Assembly: GCA_002426755.1 (NCBI GenBank)
Contig: DINI01000007.1
Location: 1-38,139 of the forward strand
Direction of reading: 5' to 3'
DNA from: Flavobacteriaceae bacterium UBA5544
GTDB taxonomy: Bacteria; Bacteroidota; Bacteroidia; Flavobacteriales; Flavobacteriaceae
Length of the DNA: 38,139 nt
Below the pieces are notes generated by a model, which worked only from the letters and a program-made list of their open reading frames with translations, had not been told where the DNA came from and ran no database searches. The position numbers and the translations under genes were made by a program. Position 1 is the stretch's first letter, and every line of letters starts with the position of its first letter. Of this stretch, positions 15,376-23,995 are shown in pieces.

Positions 15376-16605
15376 TTAGGAAACAGCTTTCAAACGTTTT
15401 AAGGTAGTTTTAGAAATCTTGTCTTCTGCATAACTTTTGGTAACATTCAATTTTGTTTCCTTGCTTGTAGGCATTTCAAACATGGCATCTGTCAAAATCT
15501 CCTCGCATAACGATCTTAAACCCCTTGCTCCCAATTTGTACTCAATAGCTTTTTCAACAATAAAATCTAAAGCTCCATCGGTAATGCTAAACTCGATGTC
15601 GTCCATTTCGAATAACTTTTTGTACTGTTTGATGATGGCATTTTTTGGCTCGGTCAAAATTGCTCTTAAGGTTTTTGCGTCCAAAGGATCCATATAACTC
15701 AAGACAGGTAGACGACCAATAATTTCAGGAATCAATCCAAAATCCTTTAAATCTTTTGGTATAATATATTGAAGTAAGTTTTCTGAGTCTATAACTTCAT
15801 CATGTGGTGCCTTGTAACCAATAGCAGCCATATTAAGGCGCTTAGATATCAACTTTTCAATGCCATCGAAAGCACCGCCAGCGATGAATAAAATATGCTC
15901 GGTATTGACTTCAATAAATTTTTGGTCTGGATGTTTACGACCTCCTTTAGGTGGGACATTTACAACGGTGCCTTCCAATAATTTTAATAAGGCTTGCTGT
16001 ACACCTTCTCCAGATACATCACGGGTGATGGAAGGGTTATCACTCTTACGGGCAATTTTATCAATTTCATCAATGAAAACGATACCTTTTTCAGCTTTTT
16101 CTAGATTGTAATCGGCGGCTTGCAGCAAACGTGTTAAAATACTTTCTACATCTTCACCTACGTATCCAGCCTCCGTTAAAACGGTGGCATCAACAATGGC
16201 CAGTGGTACATTCAGCATTTTTGCAATTGTACGTGCTACCAAGGTTTTTCCTGTTCCGGTACGGCCCACCATGATGATGTTACTTTTTTGGATTTCGATA
16301 TCATCTTTACTTGCTGGCTGTAACAGACGTTTGTAGTGATTGTAAACGGCAACTGACATTACCTTTTTGGTGTATTCCTGACCAATGATGTATTCATCAA
16401 GAAATTCTTTGATTTGCATTGGTTTTTTAAGCATCAATTCAGATGATAATTCTGAATTTCCACTTTGTTTGGATTCCTCCAATACAATGCCATGTGCTTG
16501 TTCGATACATCTATCACAAATATGTGCATCGAGACCAGCGATCAATAAATTGGTTTCTGGCTTTTTCCTACCACAAAACGAACATTCTAATTCTTCCTTT
16601 GCCAT
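15376..16605 (-). CDS. clpX: ATP-dependent Clp protease ATP-binding subunit ClpX
   Basis: This 409-residue AAA+ unfoldase feeds substrates to ClpP. The N-terminal zinc-binding domain has Cys 8, 11, 30 and 33. Walker A GRTGTGKT is at 114-121, the pore loop GYVG at 147-150, Walker B VFIDEID at 176-182, and VSGEGVQQ at 198-205. The RKH loop is at about 223-225 and sensor 2 LGARGLRSL is near 370. The ClpP-docking loop reads IGY at 262-264 where the Escherichia coli protein has IGF. It follows clpP by 69 bases in the order tig-clpP-clpX, the classic arrangement. A terminator follows the stop. The call is secure. Confidence 0.98.
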   Translation of the reverse strand: MAKEELECSFCGRKKPETNLLIAGLDAHICDRCIEQAHGIVLEESKQSGNSELSSELMLKKPMQIKEFLDEYIIGQEYTKKVMSVAVYNHYKRLLQPASKDDIEIQKSNIIMVGRTGTGKTLVARTIAKMLNVPLAIVDATVLTEAGYVGEDVESILTRLLQAADYNLEKAEKGIVFIDEIDKIARKSDNPSITRDVSGEGVQQALLKLLEGTVVNVPPKGGRKHPDQKFIEVNTEHILFIAGGAFDGIEKLISKRLNMAAIGYKAPHDEVIDSENLLQYIIPKDLKDFGLIPEIIGRLPVLSYMDPLDAKTLRAILTEPKNAIIKQYKKLFEMDDIEFSITDGALDFIVEKAIEYKLGARGLRSLCEEILTDAMFEMPTSKETKLNVTKSYAEDKISKTTLKRLKAVS

Positions 16606-16674
16606 AATTCTTTAAAATTCCAAAGTTAAAAATCCAAACTTCCATACATTGATGGAAAGGAAATTTACTTTGCC

Positions 16675-17358
16675 TTATTTGCTTTTATGCCTTGCCAAGA
16701 CCTCATCAATCATACCATATTCCAGAGCTCTATCTGCTTTCATCCAATAATCGCGGTCACTGTCTTCATACACTTTCTCATAAGGTTGACCGGTATGTTT
16801 ACTGATGATATTATATAATTCTTCTTTTAAGGCAATGATTTCTCTAGCAGTAATTTCAATATCGCTTGCTTGTCCTTGAGCTCCACCTAATGGTTGGTGA
16901 ATCATGACACGAGAATGCGTTAAACCACTACGTTTCCCTTTTTCACCCGCACATAACAACACCGCTCCCATAGAAGCAGCCATTCCTGTACAAATGGTCG
17001 CCACATCTGGCTTAATCAATTGCATAGTATCATAAATGCCAAGTCCGGCATACACACTGCCACCAGGTGAATTTATATATATCTGGATGTCTTTGGAAGC
17101 ATCTGTACTTTCTAAAAACAATAATTGTGCTTGAATGATATTTGCCACCTGGTCGTTAATGGCAGTTCCCATGAAAATGATGCGATCCATCATTAAACGG
17201 GAGAAGACATCGAAAATTGCCACATTCATGTGACGCTCTTCAATGATATTTGGAGTAAGACCAACAGGATACATGCTACTCATTATTTTGTTGTAGTATG
17301 TGCTGCTTACACCTTGGTCTTTTATAGCGAATTTTTCAAATTCTTTTGCGTAATCCAT
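16675..17358 (-). CDS. clpP: ATP-dependent Clp protease proteolytic subunit ClpP
   Basis: This 227-residue serine protease has catalytic Ser129 (GMAASMGA), His154 (RVMIHQPLGG) and probable Asp199 in the YEDSDRDYW segment. The oxyanion-region glycines SPGGSV are at 97-102. The N-terminus, before the core begins near NVAIFDVFSRL, is about 40 residues and includes a likely propeptide. It forms the 14-subunit chamber with ClpX, encoded 69 bases downstream. A strong hairpin terminator lies between tig and this gene, so clpPX is probably also transcribed from its own promoter, or only by readthrough from tig. Confidence 0.98.
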   Translation of the reverse strand: MDYAKEFEKFAIKDQGVSSTYYNKIMSSMYPVGLTPNIIEERHMNVAIFDVFSRLMMDRIIFMGTAINDQVANIIQAQLLFLESTDASKDIQIYINSPGGSVYAGLGIYDTMQLIKPDVATICTGMAASMGAVLLCAGEKGKRSGLTHSRVMIHQPLGGAQGQASDIEITAREIIALKEELYNIISKHTGQPYEKVYEDSDRDYWMKADRALEYGMIDEVLARHKSK

Positions 17359-17386
17359 AGATTTTTTTCTTTCTATTTAAGGGTTC

Positions 17387-17418
17387 AAAAAAAGCGTAAA
17401 ACCTCACAGTTTTACGCT
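17387..17418 (-). terminator. Intrinsic terminator/attenuator between tig and clpP
   Basis: A perfect 10-bp stem AGCGTAAAAC/GTTTTACGCT (17393-17402 with 17409-17418) closes a 6-base loop. On the minus strand it is followed by a run of T (complement of 17387-17392). It sits after the tig stop and before clpP. Confidence 0.8.
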
Positions 17419-17446
17419 CTAAATATAAGGATTTAATTTATAACTT

Positions 17447-18769
17447 TTAACTGTAGAATTCTTTTACAAAATCGTCATAGGTCATTTCTTTGACCTTAAC
17501 ATTGACTTCTTTTTTGTAAAGATTCAATAATTTTTGGCTCATCAATTGTTCTGACAAACGCTTCACTTCTTCCTTATTGGATAATATTCTTGATGCGATT
17601 GTATCCAATTCTTCATCGGAAGGATCCATTTGTCCAAATTGTGCCATTTGCACTTTGATCATTTGCTTTGCGAAATCTTTCAAATCATCAAAAGTAACTT
17701 GTAATTTGTGATCTTCAATCAGTTTGCCTTCGATCAATTGGTAACGCATGCTTTTTTCAGACTTCTCGTATTCTTCTTTCGCTTGGTCGGCATCCATGTG
17801 GTCCTCTCCAGCAGTTTGCATCCAACGTTGTAAGAAAGAAGCGGGCAAATCAAATTTTGTGTTTTCGACCAAATATTCTGTGACATCATTCAAGAGTTTT
17901 TGATCTCCCTGTTGAGCGAATTGTTTCTCTGAATCTGCCTTGATTTTATCTTTTAGTTCGGTTACAGTGGTCACAACGCCTTTTCCGAATAATTTATCAA
18001 ACAACTCTTGGTCTAAATCGGCCAATTCTCTGGTGTTGACTTCATTTATTGTGAAATTGACATCGATATCCAAACCATGCGCATCGTCATGAGGCACTTT
18101 TAAGAAGTGCATCAAATCATGATCATCTTCGAATAGACCTTTTGTGCTCAATGTAACGACATCGCCAACTTTAGCACCAACAAATTGTTTTTCGGTTGCT
18201 TTGCCTTTGAATTTATCCAAAGTAAAAGTCGCCTTGTTGTTGATGTTTTTTTCTTCGTTGACAAATACACCGGTAATTTCAGAATCTTTTGAAACGGTAT
18301 CTTGAGAAATTAGCTTTCCGTATTGTTTGCGGATATGCTCAACTTGATTGTCAATCATTTTTTTATCAGCAACGATGTTATATTGCGTGATTGGTGTTTT
18401 GGTTTTTAATTCGACCTCGAATTCTGGTGCTAGGCCCAATTCAAATTCAAATGAAAAAGAATCAGCATCCCAATCTAAATTATCTTGTGCTTTTGGAAGC
18501 GGATTGCCAAGAACATCCAATTTTTCTTCTGTCAAATATTTGTTCAAGGCATCTTGCAACAATTTGTTGACCTCATCCACCAAGACCGCTTTTCCATATT
18601 GCTTTTTGACCATAGTCATTGGCACATGTCCTTTTCTGAAACCAGGAATGTTTGCGGATTTACGGTAATCTGTAAGGATTTTTTCAACTTTATCGCTGTA
18701 GTCTTCTTTTGCGATATCTACTTTAACCACTGCATTTAATGCATCGATGTTTTCTCTTGTAATATTCAT
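17447..18769 (-). CDS. tig: Trigger factor
   Basis: This 440-residue ribosome-associated chaperone helps nascent proteins fold. The ribosome-binding signature GFRKGHVPMTMVKKQYG is at residues about 43-59. A degenerate FKBP-like peptidyl-prolyl isomerase domain spans about 150-250 (with VGAKVGDVVTL). The C-terminal substrate-cradle helices cover about 250-430, including a conserved LPASFLQRWM segment. It is the first gene of tig-clpP-clpX on the minus strand. A clear promoter is 25 bases upstream of the ATG, and a terminator follows the stop. Confidence 0.96.
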   Translation of the reverse strand: MNITRENIDALNAVVKVDIAKEDYSDKVEKILTDYRKSANIPGFRKGHVPMTMVKKQYGKAVLVDEVNKLLQDALNKYLTEEKLDVLGNPLPKAQDNLDWDADSFSFEFELGLAPEFEVELKTKTPITQYNIVADKKMIDNQVEHIRKQYGKLISQDTVSKDSEITGVFVNEEKNINNKATFTLDKFKGKATEKQFVGAKVGDVVTLSTKGLFEDDHDLMHFLKVPHDDAHGLDIDVNFTINEVNTRELADLDQELFDKLFGKGVVTTVTELKDKIKADSEKQFAQQGDQKLLNDVTEYLVENTKFDLPASFLQRWMQTAGEDHMDADQAKEEYEKSEKSMRYQLIEGKLIEDHKLQVTFDDLKDFAKQMIKVQMAQFGQMDPSDEELDTIASRILSNKEEVKRLSEQLMSQKLLNLYKKEVNVKVKEMTYDDFVKEFYS

Positions 18770-18793
18770 TTTACTTCAATAAAAATTGGGATG

Positions 18794-18825
18794 CAAAAGT
18801 ACGTATTCTTTAACATCCCAACAAA
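18794..18825 (-). promoter_or_regulatory. tig promoter embedded in an inverted repeat
   Basis: On the minus strand TTTG (18822-18825), a 20-base spacer and TACTTTTG (18794-18801) match the Bacteroidota promoter exactly. Perfect 8-bp inverted arms TTGGGATG (18786-18793) and CATCCCAA (18814-18821) bracket the -7 region and most of the spacer, so a dimeric regulator could cover the promoter. Confidence 0.65.
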
Positions 18826-18849
18826 TTTTTTAACAGCTTGTGCTAAGGT

Positions 18850-19197
18850 CTATTTTTTATCTTCTTTTAAAATCGAAAATAAAATGGATTGTAAAAAAGA
18901 TAATAGCAAACTAAATAGCAATGCAACCCAAAAACCACTAACAGCAAAACCATCAAGAAACTTGTCTGCCAATAAAATGATGCAGGCGTTGATGACCAAT
19001 AGAAACAAGCCTAACGTAACAATAGTAATCGGAAATGTTAGGATGACCAAGATTGGTTTTAAAAGTGCGTTTAGCAATCCTAAAACGATGGCGACATAGA
19101 TGGCTTCCATAAAACTTGACACATCAACTCCGGGCAAAAATTTGGATAACAACACGACGGCGACCGCGGTAAGCAATATTCGTATGATTAAATTCAT
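18850..19197 (-). CDS. Small four-helix membrane protein, phage-holin-4-2-like family
   Basis: This 115-residue protein is almost entirely hydrophobic, with four predicted membrane helices (about 4-20, 30-50, 53-75 and 85-108). It contains the family segment VLGLLNALLKPILVILTFPI, typical of the PF04020 group often labelled phage holin family. No phage genes are nearby, so the name reflects homology, not a prophage. It ends in a charged tail KEDKK. It lies 36 bases downstream of the alpha/beta hydrolase and is probably co-transcribed with it. The function is unknown. Confidence 0.85.
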   Translation of the reverse strand: MNLIIRILLTAVAVVLLSKFLPGVDVSSFMEAIYVAIVLGLLNALLKPILVILTFPITIVTLGLFLLVINACIILLADKFLDGFAVSGFWVALLFSLLLSFLQSILFSILKEDKK

Positions 19198-19233
19198 TGG
19201 TATTTTTTGTTGGTTATTAATCTAAATATAGCA

Positions 19234-20001
19234 CTATTCTTTTATAAAATTATTTACAACGACAAAAAAGTCGGTTGGATTTTCAGCATGCAACCAATGT
19301 CCAGCATTGGAAATAGTTTCGATTTTTACTTTAGGAAAATGGGCTTTTATGATGCCTTCATCTTGCAATGAAATATATTCTGACCTATCGCCTCTTAAAA
19401 ACAAGGTGTCTTTGTCAAATCTAGAATGCGCAGGGAGGGCTTCTCCAACTTCGTTGACATTTTCCTTTAAAGTTTTAAGATTTAATCGAAGAGCTAGTTT
19501 CTCTTTCGTTTCCCAGTAGAGGTTTTTTAACAAAAACTGTCGCGTACCAAAATCGGGGACATATCGCTTTAAAACGTCATCGGCATCATTTCTGCTTTTT
19601 ATTACATCAAAGTCTAACCTTGACAAGCCATTCAAAATATCTTCGTGATGGGTTGGATAATAACGAGGAGAGATGTCGGCAATAATTAACTTTTCAATAT
19701 ATTCTTCATGTTCAACGGCAAATAACATGGCAGTTTTTCCTCCCATGGAATGCCCCAAAAGAATGATATCCTTCAGTTGATGTTCTTCAATATATGTTTT
19801 CAAATCCTTTACCATCAGGTCATAGTTGAAATCATTACTGTGAAAGCTTCGACCGTGATTTCTTTGGTCAATTAAGTGAACTTCATAGCCCAGTTCACTG
19901 AATTTTGTTCCCAAGGTTTTCCAGTTGTCGCTCATGCCCAAAAAGCCGTGAAGGAAAATGAATGGTTTGCCTTGTCCTAATATATTTGAATGAAGTAGCA
20001 T
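19234..20001 (-). CDS. Alpha/beta-fold hydrolase (YbfF-like esterase)
   Basis: This 255-residue cytoplasmic hydrolase has oxyanion-region HGFLG at 18-22, nucleophile elbow GHSMGG with Ser85, probable acid Asp207 (LRGDRSE) and His235 (NAGHWLHAENP). The catalytic triad is complete. The lid region is short and it most resembles YbfF-type esterases. It is downstream of pdxJ, separated by about 110 bases of simple-repeat DNA, and upstream of the small membrane protein. The natural substrate cannot be predicted. Confidence 0.9.
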   Translation of the reverse strand: MLLHSNILGQGKPFIFLHGFLGMSDNWKTLGTKFSELGYEVHLIDQRNHGRSFHSNDFNYDLMVKDLKTYIEEHQLKDIILLGHSMGGKTAMLFAVEHEEYIEKLIIADISPRYYPTHHEDILNGLSRLDFDVIKSRNDADDVLKRYVPDFGTRQFLLKNLYWETKEKLALRLNLKTLKENVNEVGEALPAHSRFDKDTLFLRGDRSEYISLQDEGIIKAHFPKVKIETISNAGHWLHAENPTDFFVVVNNFIKE

Positions 20002-20003
20002 AT

Positions 20004-20107
20004 TTGATTTACGATTTTTGATTTGCGAATTGCGATTTTTTTGACATAGTTTTCAAGGATTATTCTCTTAAAGCGAAATTAAAAACTGCAGACTGCGACT
20101 GCGACTG
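20004..20107. repeat. Low-complexity intergenic DNA between pdxJ and the hydrolase
   Basis: Two simple motifs are seen. Bases 20004-20043 hold GATTT(A/G)CGA-like elements (GATTTACGATTTTTGATTTG and continuing). Bases 20086-20107 hold CTGCGA units repeated. It has no coding content and no terminator. Confidence 0.5.
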
Positions 20108-20111
20108 AAAC

Positions 20112-20825
20112 CTATTTTAAACGATGCAAATACATGTTAATCACATTTTCAATTCCTAAATATAAACTTTCTGAGATCAGGGCGTGTCCTATGGAAACTT
20201 CCAACAAGTCTGGAATGTTATTTTTGAAAAACTGGATATTATCCAAGGATAAATCGTGTCCTGCGTTGATGCCAAGTCCAAGTGAATTTGCCAAAACAGC
20301 ACATTCGGTGTAGGGTTTTATTGCCATCTCGTTGCCCAATCCATATTGATGAGCAAAAGCTTCAGTATAAAGTTCAATTCTATCTGTACCCGTAGCTTTG
20401 GCGCCTTCAATTTGTTTCATCACAGGATCTACAAAGATTGAAGTCCTAATGCCATGAGATTTAAATTCCTTTATGACTTCAATTAAAAAATCTTTATGCT
20501 TAATTGTGTCCCATCCAGCATTTGAGGTAATGGCATCTTCAGCATCAGGTACCAAGGTTACTTGGGTTGGCTTAACATCCAGAACCATATCCACAAATTG
20601 CGGAATCGGGTTTCCTTCGATATTATATTCGGTGGTTACAATAGGCTTTAAGTCATAAACGTCTTTATAACGTATATGGCGTTCATCAGGACGTGGATGA
20701 ATGGTAATGCCCTGTGCACCAAAAATCTCCACGTCTTTTGCAAATTGAACTAAATTGGGGACATCACCTCCTCTTGCATTTCGCAATGTGGCAATCTTGT
20801 TGATATTAACACTTAATTTCGTCAT
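20112..20825 (-). CDS. pdxJ: Pyridoxine 5'-phosphate synthase PdxJ
   Basis: This 237-residue TIM-barrel enzyme condenses 3-amino-2-oxopropyl phosphate with 1-deoxyxylulose 5-phosphate to make pyridoxine 5'-phosphate, the last ring-forming step of DXP-dependent vitamin B6 synthesis. Family features are visible: LSVNINKIATLRNARGG at the N-terminus, then GITIHPRPDERHI, and GINAGHDLSLDN near the C-terminus. It is full length. A -7 match, TATTTTTG, lies at 20846-20853 on the minus strand, 20 bases above the ATG. It is divergent from the CBS-domain gene. Confidence 0.97.
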   Translation of the reverse strand: MTKLSVNINKIATLRNARGGDVPNLVQFAKDVEIFGAQGITIHPRPDERHIRYKDVYDLKPIVTTEYNIEGNPIPQFVDMVLDVKPTQVTLVPDAEDAITSNAGWDTIKHKDFLIEVIKEFKSHGIRTSIFVDPVMKQIEGAKATGTDRIELYTEAFAHQYGLGNEMAIKPYTECAVLANSLGLGINAGHDLSLDNIQFFKNNIPDLLEVSIGHALISESLYLGIENVINMYLHRLK

Positions 20826-20845
20826 CGTCTTTACCTTTAAACCAA

Positions 20846-20853
20846 CAAAAATA
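20846..20853 (-). promoter_or_regulatory. Possible -7 box of pdxJ
   Basis: The minus strand reads TATTTTTG, an exact TAnnTTTG match, 20 bases upstream of the pdxJ start codon. No convincing -33 TTG is found at the usual distance, so confidence is limited. Confidence 0.4.
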
Positions 20854-20914
20854 CAAAGTAGAACACGCTTTTTGTGGTTATTTTTAATTAATTTGCATCA
20901 GATAGAAATTTGTT

Positions 20915-21571
20915 ATGACCTTACAAGAATTCATCATAAACGATATAAAACCTTTAAACATCAATGATAAGGTAAGTGACCTTAAAATGATGTTCAACGA
21001 ATTGACCTATTCCCACATTCCAATAGAAAACGAGGGTATATATTTAGGCTGCATTTCGGAAAACGATGCCTACTGTTTTAAGGGTGAAAAAACGATTGTT
21101 GATTGCAACTACGCTCTTGAAGGTTTTTTTGTTAGAGACACAACCACGTGGTTGGACATTTTGGAAGAATTTGCACAAAATTCTTGCAATATTATGCCTG
21201 TTTTAGGTGAAAACAATAAATATCTAGGTTATTATGAACTGAATGATATTATTGGACTTTTTAATGAAACCCCATTCTTTGCTGAACCTGGAGGTATTTT
21301 GATCATTGAAAAAGGCGCTTTGGATTATTCATTCAGCGAAATTAGCCAAATTGTAGAAACTAACGACGCCAAGCTTTTAGGTGCTTTTATCTCTAAAATG
21401 GAAGGTGATGTGGTGCAAGTAACTTTAAAAATAGGGGCATCAGGACTTAACGATGTTATCCAAACTTTTAGACGTTATAGCTATAATATAGTTTCGGGCC
21501 ATGAAGAAGATACCTATATCGAAAGTCTTAAAGAACGTTCGGACTACTTAAAAAAATACCTTGATATCTAA
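20915..21571 (+). CDS. CBS domain-containing protein
   Basis: This 218-residue cytoplasmic protein has two CBS motifs in the N-terminal part (residues about 10-60 and 70-120: LTYSHIPIENEGIYLGCISE and CNIMPVLGENNKYLGYYEL). CBS pairs bind adenosine nucleotides and regulate partners. The C-terminal 90 residues look ACT-like and regulatory (GGILIIEKG; VVQVTLKIG). It overlaps nadK by one base (TAATG), so it is translationally coupled and may sense adenylate or NAD state, which is an inference from position. Confidence 0.9.
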   Translation: MTLQEFIINDIKPLNINDKVSDLKMMFNELTYSHIPIENEGIYLGCISENDAYCFKGEKTIVDCNYALEGFFVRDTTTWLDILEEFAQNSCNIMPVLGENNKYLGYYELNDIIGLFNETPFFAEPGGILIIEKGALDYSFSEISQIVETNDAKLLGAFISKMEGDVVQVTLKIGASGLNDVIQTFRRYSYNIVSGHEEDTYIESLKERSDYLKKYLDI

Positions 21572-22455
21572 TGAAGATAGCCATCTACGGACAAAATTAT
21601 CAAGGAAACACACATCCAAGTGTTAGGGTGTTGCTGGACATTGTAGTCCAAAAAAAGTTGAATGTTTATATAGAGGCCGATTTTTTTAATTTGATTCAAA
21701 AGGAGGATAAGGATATTCGAAAATACGATGCTTTTCATACCTTTAAAGAACTTGACAACACCTTTGAATTGCTAATTAGTATTGGTGGAGATGGTACCAT
21801 TTTGAGGGCCATCACTTATGTTCGAAATTTGGGTATTCCAATTGTAGGTATTAATACAGGACGGCTTGGTTTTTTAGCGACCATTCAAATCAATCAAATA
21901 GATAAAGCTATTTCGAATATTCTTGAAAAAAGATATAAAATTTCAGAGCGTTCTTTATTGAGTATTGAAACGCATCCTGAAAATAAAGATATTCTCCATA
22001 CCAATTTTGCCTTAAACGAAATTGCCGTCAGCAGAAAAAATACGACCTCAATGATAACTGTTGCCACACATCTTAATGAGGAATATTTGACTTCTTATTG
22101 GGCTGATGGATTAATCGTTTCTACACCAACAGGTTCCACTGGTTACTCATTGAGTTGTGGTGGACCTGTAATTTCACCGGATGCCAATAACTTCGTGCTT
22201 ACACCGATAGCTCCGCACAATTTGAGCGCGAGACCATTAGTGATTCCTGATGCCACCCAAATCACTCTAAAAGTAGATGGAAGGGAAGAGGAGTACTTGA
22301 TTTCATTAGACTCGCGTATTGCCACTTTAACAAATTCTACAGTGGTTACCATCAAAAAAGCGGACTTTAAAATTAAAATGGTAGAGCTATTGGATGAAAG
22401 CTTTATCGAAACGCTTCGAAAAAAATTGCTTTGGGGCGAAGACAAGCGCAATTAA
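21571..22455 (+). CDS. nadK: NAD kinase
   Basis: This 294-residue enzyme phosphorylates NAD to NADP with ATP. The GGDG motif (ISIGGDGTILRA) is at residues 72-75. VGINTGRLGFLATI follows, and the C-terminal signature TPTGSTGYSLSCGGPVISP with SARPLVIPD completes the family pattern. Its ATG overlaps the stop of the CBS-domain gene by one base. It heads the run of plus-strand envelope genes, but a new promoter begins after it. Confidence 0.97.
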   Translation: MKIAIYGQNYQGNTHPSVRVLLDIVVQKKLNVYIEADFFNLIQKEDKDIRKYDAFHTFKELDNTFELLISIGGDGTILRAITYVRNLGIPIVGINTGRLGFLATIQINQIDKAISNILEKRYKISERSLLSIETHPENKDILHTNFALNEIAVSRKNTTSMITVATHLNEEYLTSYWADGLIVSTPTGSTGYSLSCGGPVISPDANNFVLTPIAPHNLSARPLVIPDATQITLKVDGREEEYLISLDSRIATLTNSTVVTIKKADFKIKMVELLDESFIETLRKKLLWGEDKRN

Positions 22456-22505
22456 ACAATAAAACCTTATAAATACTGTTTATCTGTAATACTATTTCAT
22501 TCAAA

Positions 22506-22537
22506 TTGTTATAGGCTAATCATATTTATTATATTTG
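22506..22537 (+). promoter_or_regulatory. Promoter of the DUF6089-uppS-bamA operon
   Basis: TTG (22506-22508), a 21-base spacer and TATATTTG (22530-22537) match the Bacteroidota promoter exactly. The predicted start near 22544 gives a leader of about 10 bases before the ATG at 22555. Confidence 0.65.
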
Positions 22538-22554
22538 CAAACTTTTAAAATTTT

Positions 22555-23244
22555 ATGAGGTATTTAATCTTAATTTTATTCAGTGTCTGTTTCTTTCAAA
22601 AAGCACAATCCCAAATCTACGAGGTGGGCTTTTTTTTAGGAGCCAGTAATTTTATTGGTGATGTGGGTGCTACAAATTACATCGCACCAAAAAGCCCAGC
22701 TTTTGGAGGTGTTTTTAAATGGAACAGAAGCCCAAGGCATTCATTCAGATTAACAGCTATTTTCTCGAAGTTAAAAGGCGTTGATGCCAATTCAAGTGAT
22801 CCTCGACGTATTCAGCGCGACTATGAATTTGAAAACAATATTTTTGAGGTTTCAGCAGGAATGGAATTCACATTTTTTGATTGGAATCTTCATGCAGAAG
22901 AACCGAAGTCCACACCTTACTTATATACAGGGATAAGTGCGGCCAATTACGACAATTTTTTCTTTGATAATAATGGCGTCCTAACTTCCGAAAACACAAG
23001 TAGTTGGGCCTATGGCATTCCAATGGTTTTGGGTTTTAAAACTACAACTGCAGATAATCTTATTTTTGCTGTTGAAGTGGGCGCACGTTACACATTTACT
23101 GATGAAATTGACGGTAGTGTTCCAGAAGCTTCCTATAGAGAACAATTCAGTTTTGGAAATACTAATAGTAACGATTGGTATGTGTTTACTGGAATTACCT
23201 TAACTTACACCTTTGGGCAAAAACCATGTTATTGCAATTATTAA
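22555..23244 (+). CDS. DUF6089-like outer-membrane beta-barrel protein
   Basis: This 229-residue protein has a signal peptide (MRYLILILFSVCFFQKAQSQ), then EVGFFLGASNFIGDVG. Alternating amphipathic strands and a C-terminal strand ITLTYTFG indicate an eight-stranded-type outer-membrane barrel. The DUF6089 assignment comes from memory of genes found next to uppS and bamA in Flavobacteriia. It ends at QKPCYCNY. uppS starts directly on the base after its stop. A likely role is in envelope assembly or structure; no specific activity is known. Confidence 0.85.
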   Translation: MRYLILILFSVCFFQKAQSQIYEVGFFLGASNFIGDVGATNYIAPKSPAFGGVFKWNRSPRHSFRLTAIFSKLKGVDANSSDPRRIQRDYEFENNIFEVSAGMEFTFFDWNLHAEEPKSTPYLYTGISAANYDNFFFDNNGVLTSENTSSWAYGIPMVLGFKTTTADNLIFAVEVGARYTFTDEIDGSVPEASYREQFSFGNTNSNDWYVFTGITLTYTFGQKPCYCNY

Positions 23245-23985
23245 GTGGGAACTATTAAAGACATACATACAGACAGATTACCTAAGCATCTTGCCATCAT
23301 TATGGACGGCAATGGTCGTTGGGCAAAGCAACAAGGTCTTTTAAGAGTTATAGGCCATGAAAATGGTACTAAATCTGTTAGGGAAGTCGTAGAAGCCAGT
23401 GCCGAGTTGGGTATAAAAAACCTAACCCTTTATGCATTTTCAACAGAAAACTGGAATAGACCAAAAATGGAAGTGCAGACCTTAATGAAGCTTTTGGTCA
23501 AATCATTAAAGAAGGAAATCAAAACACTTCAAGATAATAATATCAAACTTCTGGCAATTGGAAATCTAAATGATTTACCAAAAAAAGCTCATAATGAACT
23601 TCTTGAGGTTATTGAAAAAACCAAAGAAAACAATGCTATGACATTGACTTTGGCCTTGAGTTATGGGTCGCGAGAAGAGCTTATAAACGTTGTGAAAGAA
23701 TTAAGTAATAAAGTTAAAAATAATATAATTTCTTCCGATTCTATTGACGAATCCATTATAAATAAGCATCTTTACACGCAAAATTTACCAGACGTGGATT
23801 TGCTGATTAGAACCAGTGGCGAACAACGAATCAGCAATTTTTTATTATGGCAAATAGCGTATGCCGAATTATATTTTACGCCAATTTTATGGCCAGATTT
23901 TAAAAAGGCAGATTTATACGATGCTTTGATTGAATATCAAAATAGAGAACGACGATTTGGAAAAACAAGTGAACAACTTAGCTAA
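23245..23985 (+). CDS. uppS: Isoprenyl transferase (undecaprenyl diphosphate synthase)
   Basis: This 246-residue cis-prenyltransferase makes the C55 lipid carrier for cell-wall and polysaccharide synthesis. The catalytic motif IIMDGNGRWAKQ puts the key Asp at residue 21. LYAFSTENWNRP and the C-terminal RTSGEQRISNFLLWQ and YAELYF motifs are present. The only in-frame start before the catalytic motif is GTG 23245, directly after the upstream stop, giving a normal-length N-terminus (MGTIKDIHTDRLPKHL). The zero-base gap suggests coupled translation. bamA begins shortly after. Confidence 0.96.
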   Translation: MGTIKDIHTDRLPKHLAIIMDGNGRWAKQQGLLRVIGHENGTKSVREVVEASAELGIKNLTLYAFSTENWNRPKMEVQTLMKLLVKSLKKEIKTLQDNNIKLLAIGNLNDLPKKAHNELLEVIEKTKENNAMTLTLALSYGSREELINVVKELSNKVKNNIISSDSIDESIINKHLYTQNLPDVDLLIRTSGEQRISNFLLWQIAYAELYFTPILWPDFKKADLYDALIEYQNRERRFGKTSEQLS

Positions 23986-23995
23986 CAAACTACTT

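Noticed and set aside
18850..19197. Prophage holin
   Set aside because: The family name contains phage holin, but no lysis, capsid or integrase genes are nearby; it sits in a metabolic and chaperone region.
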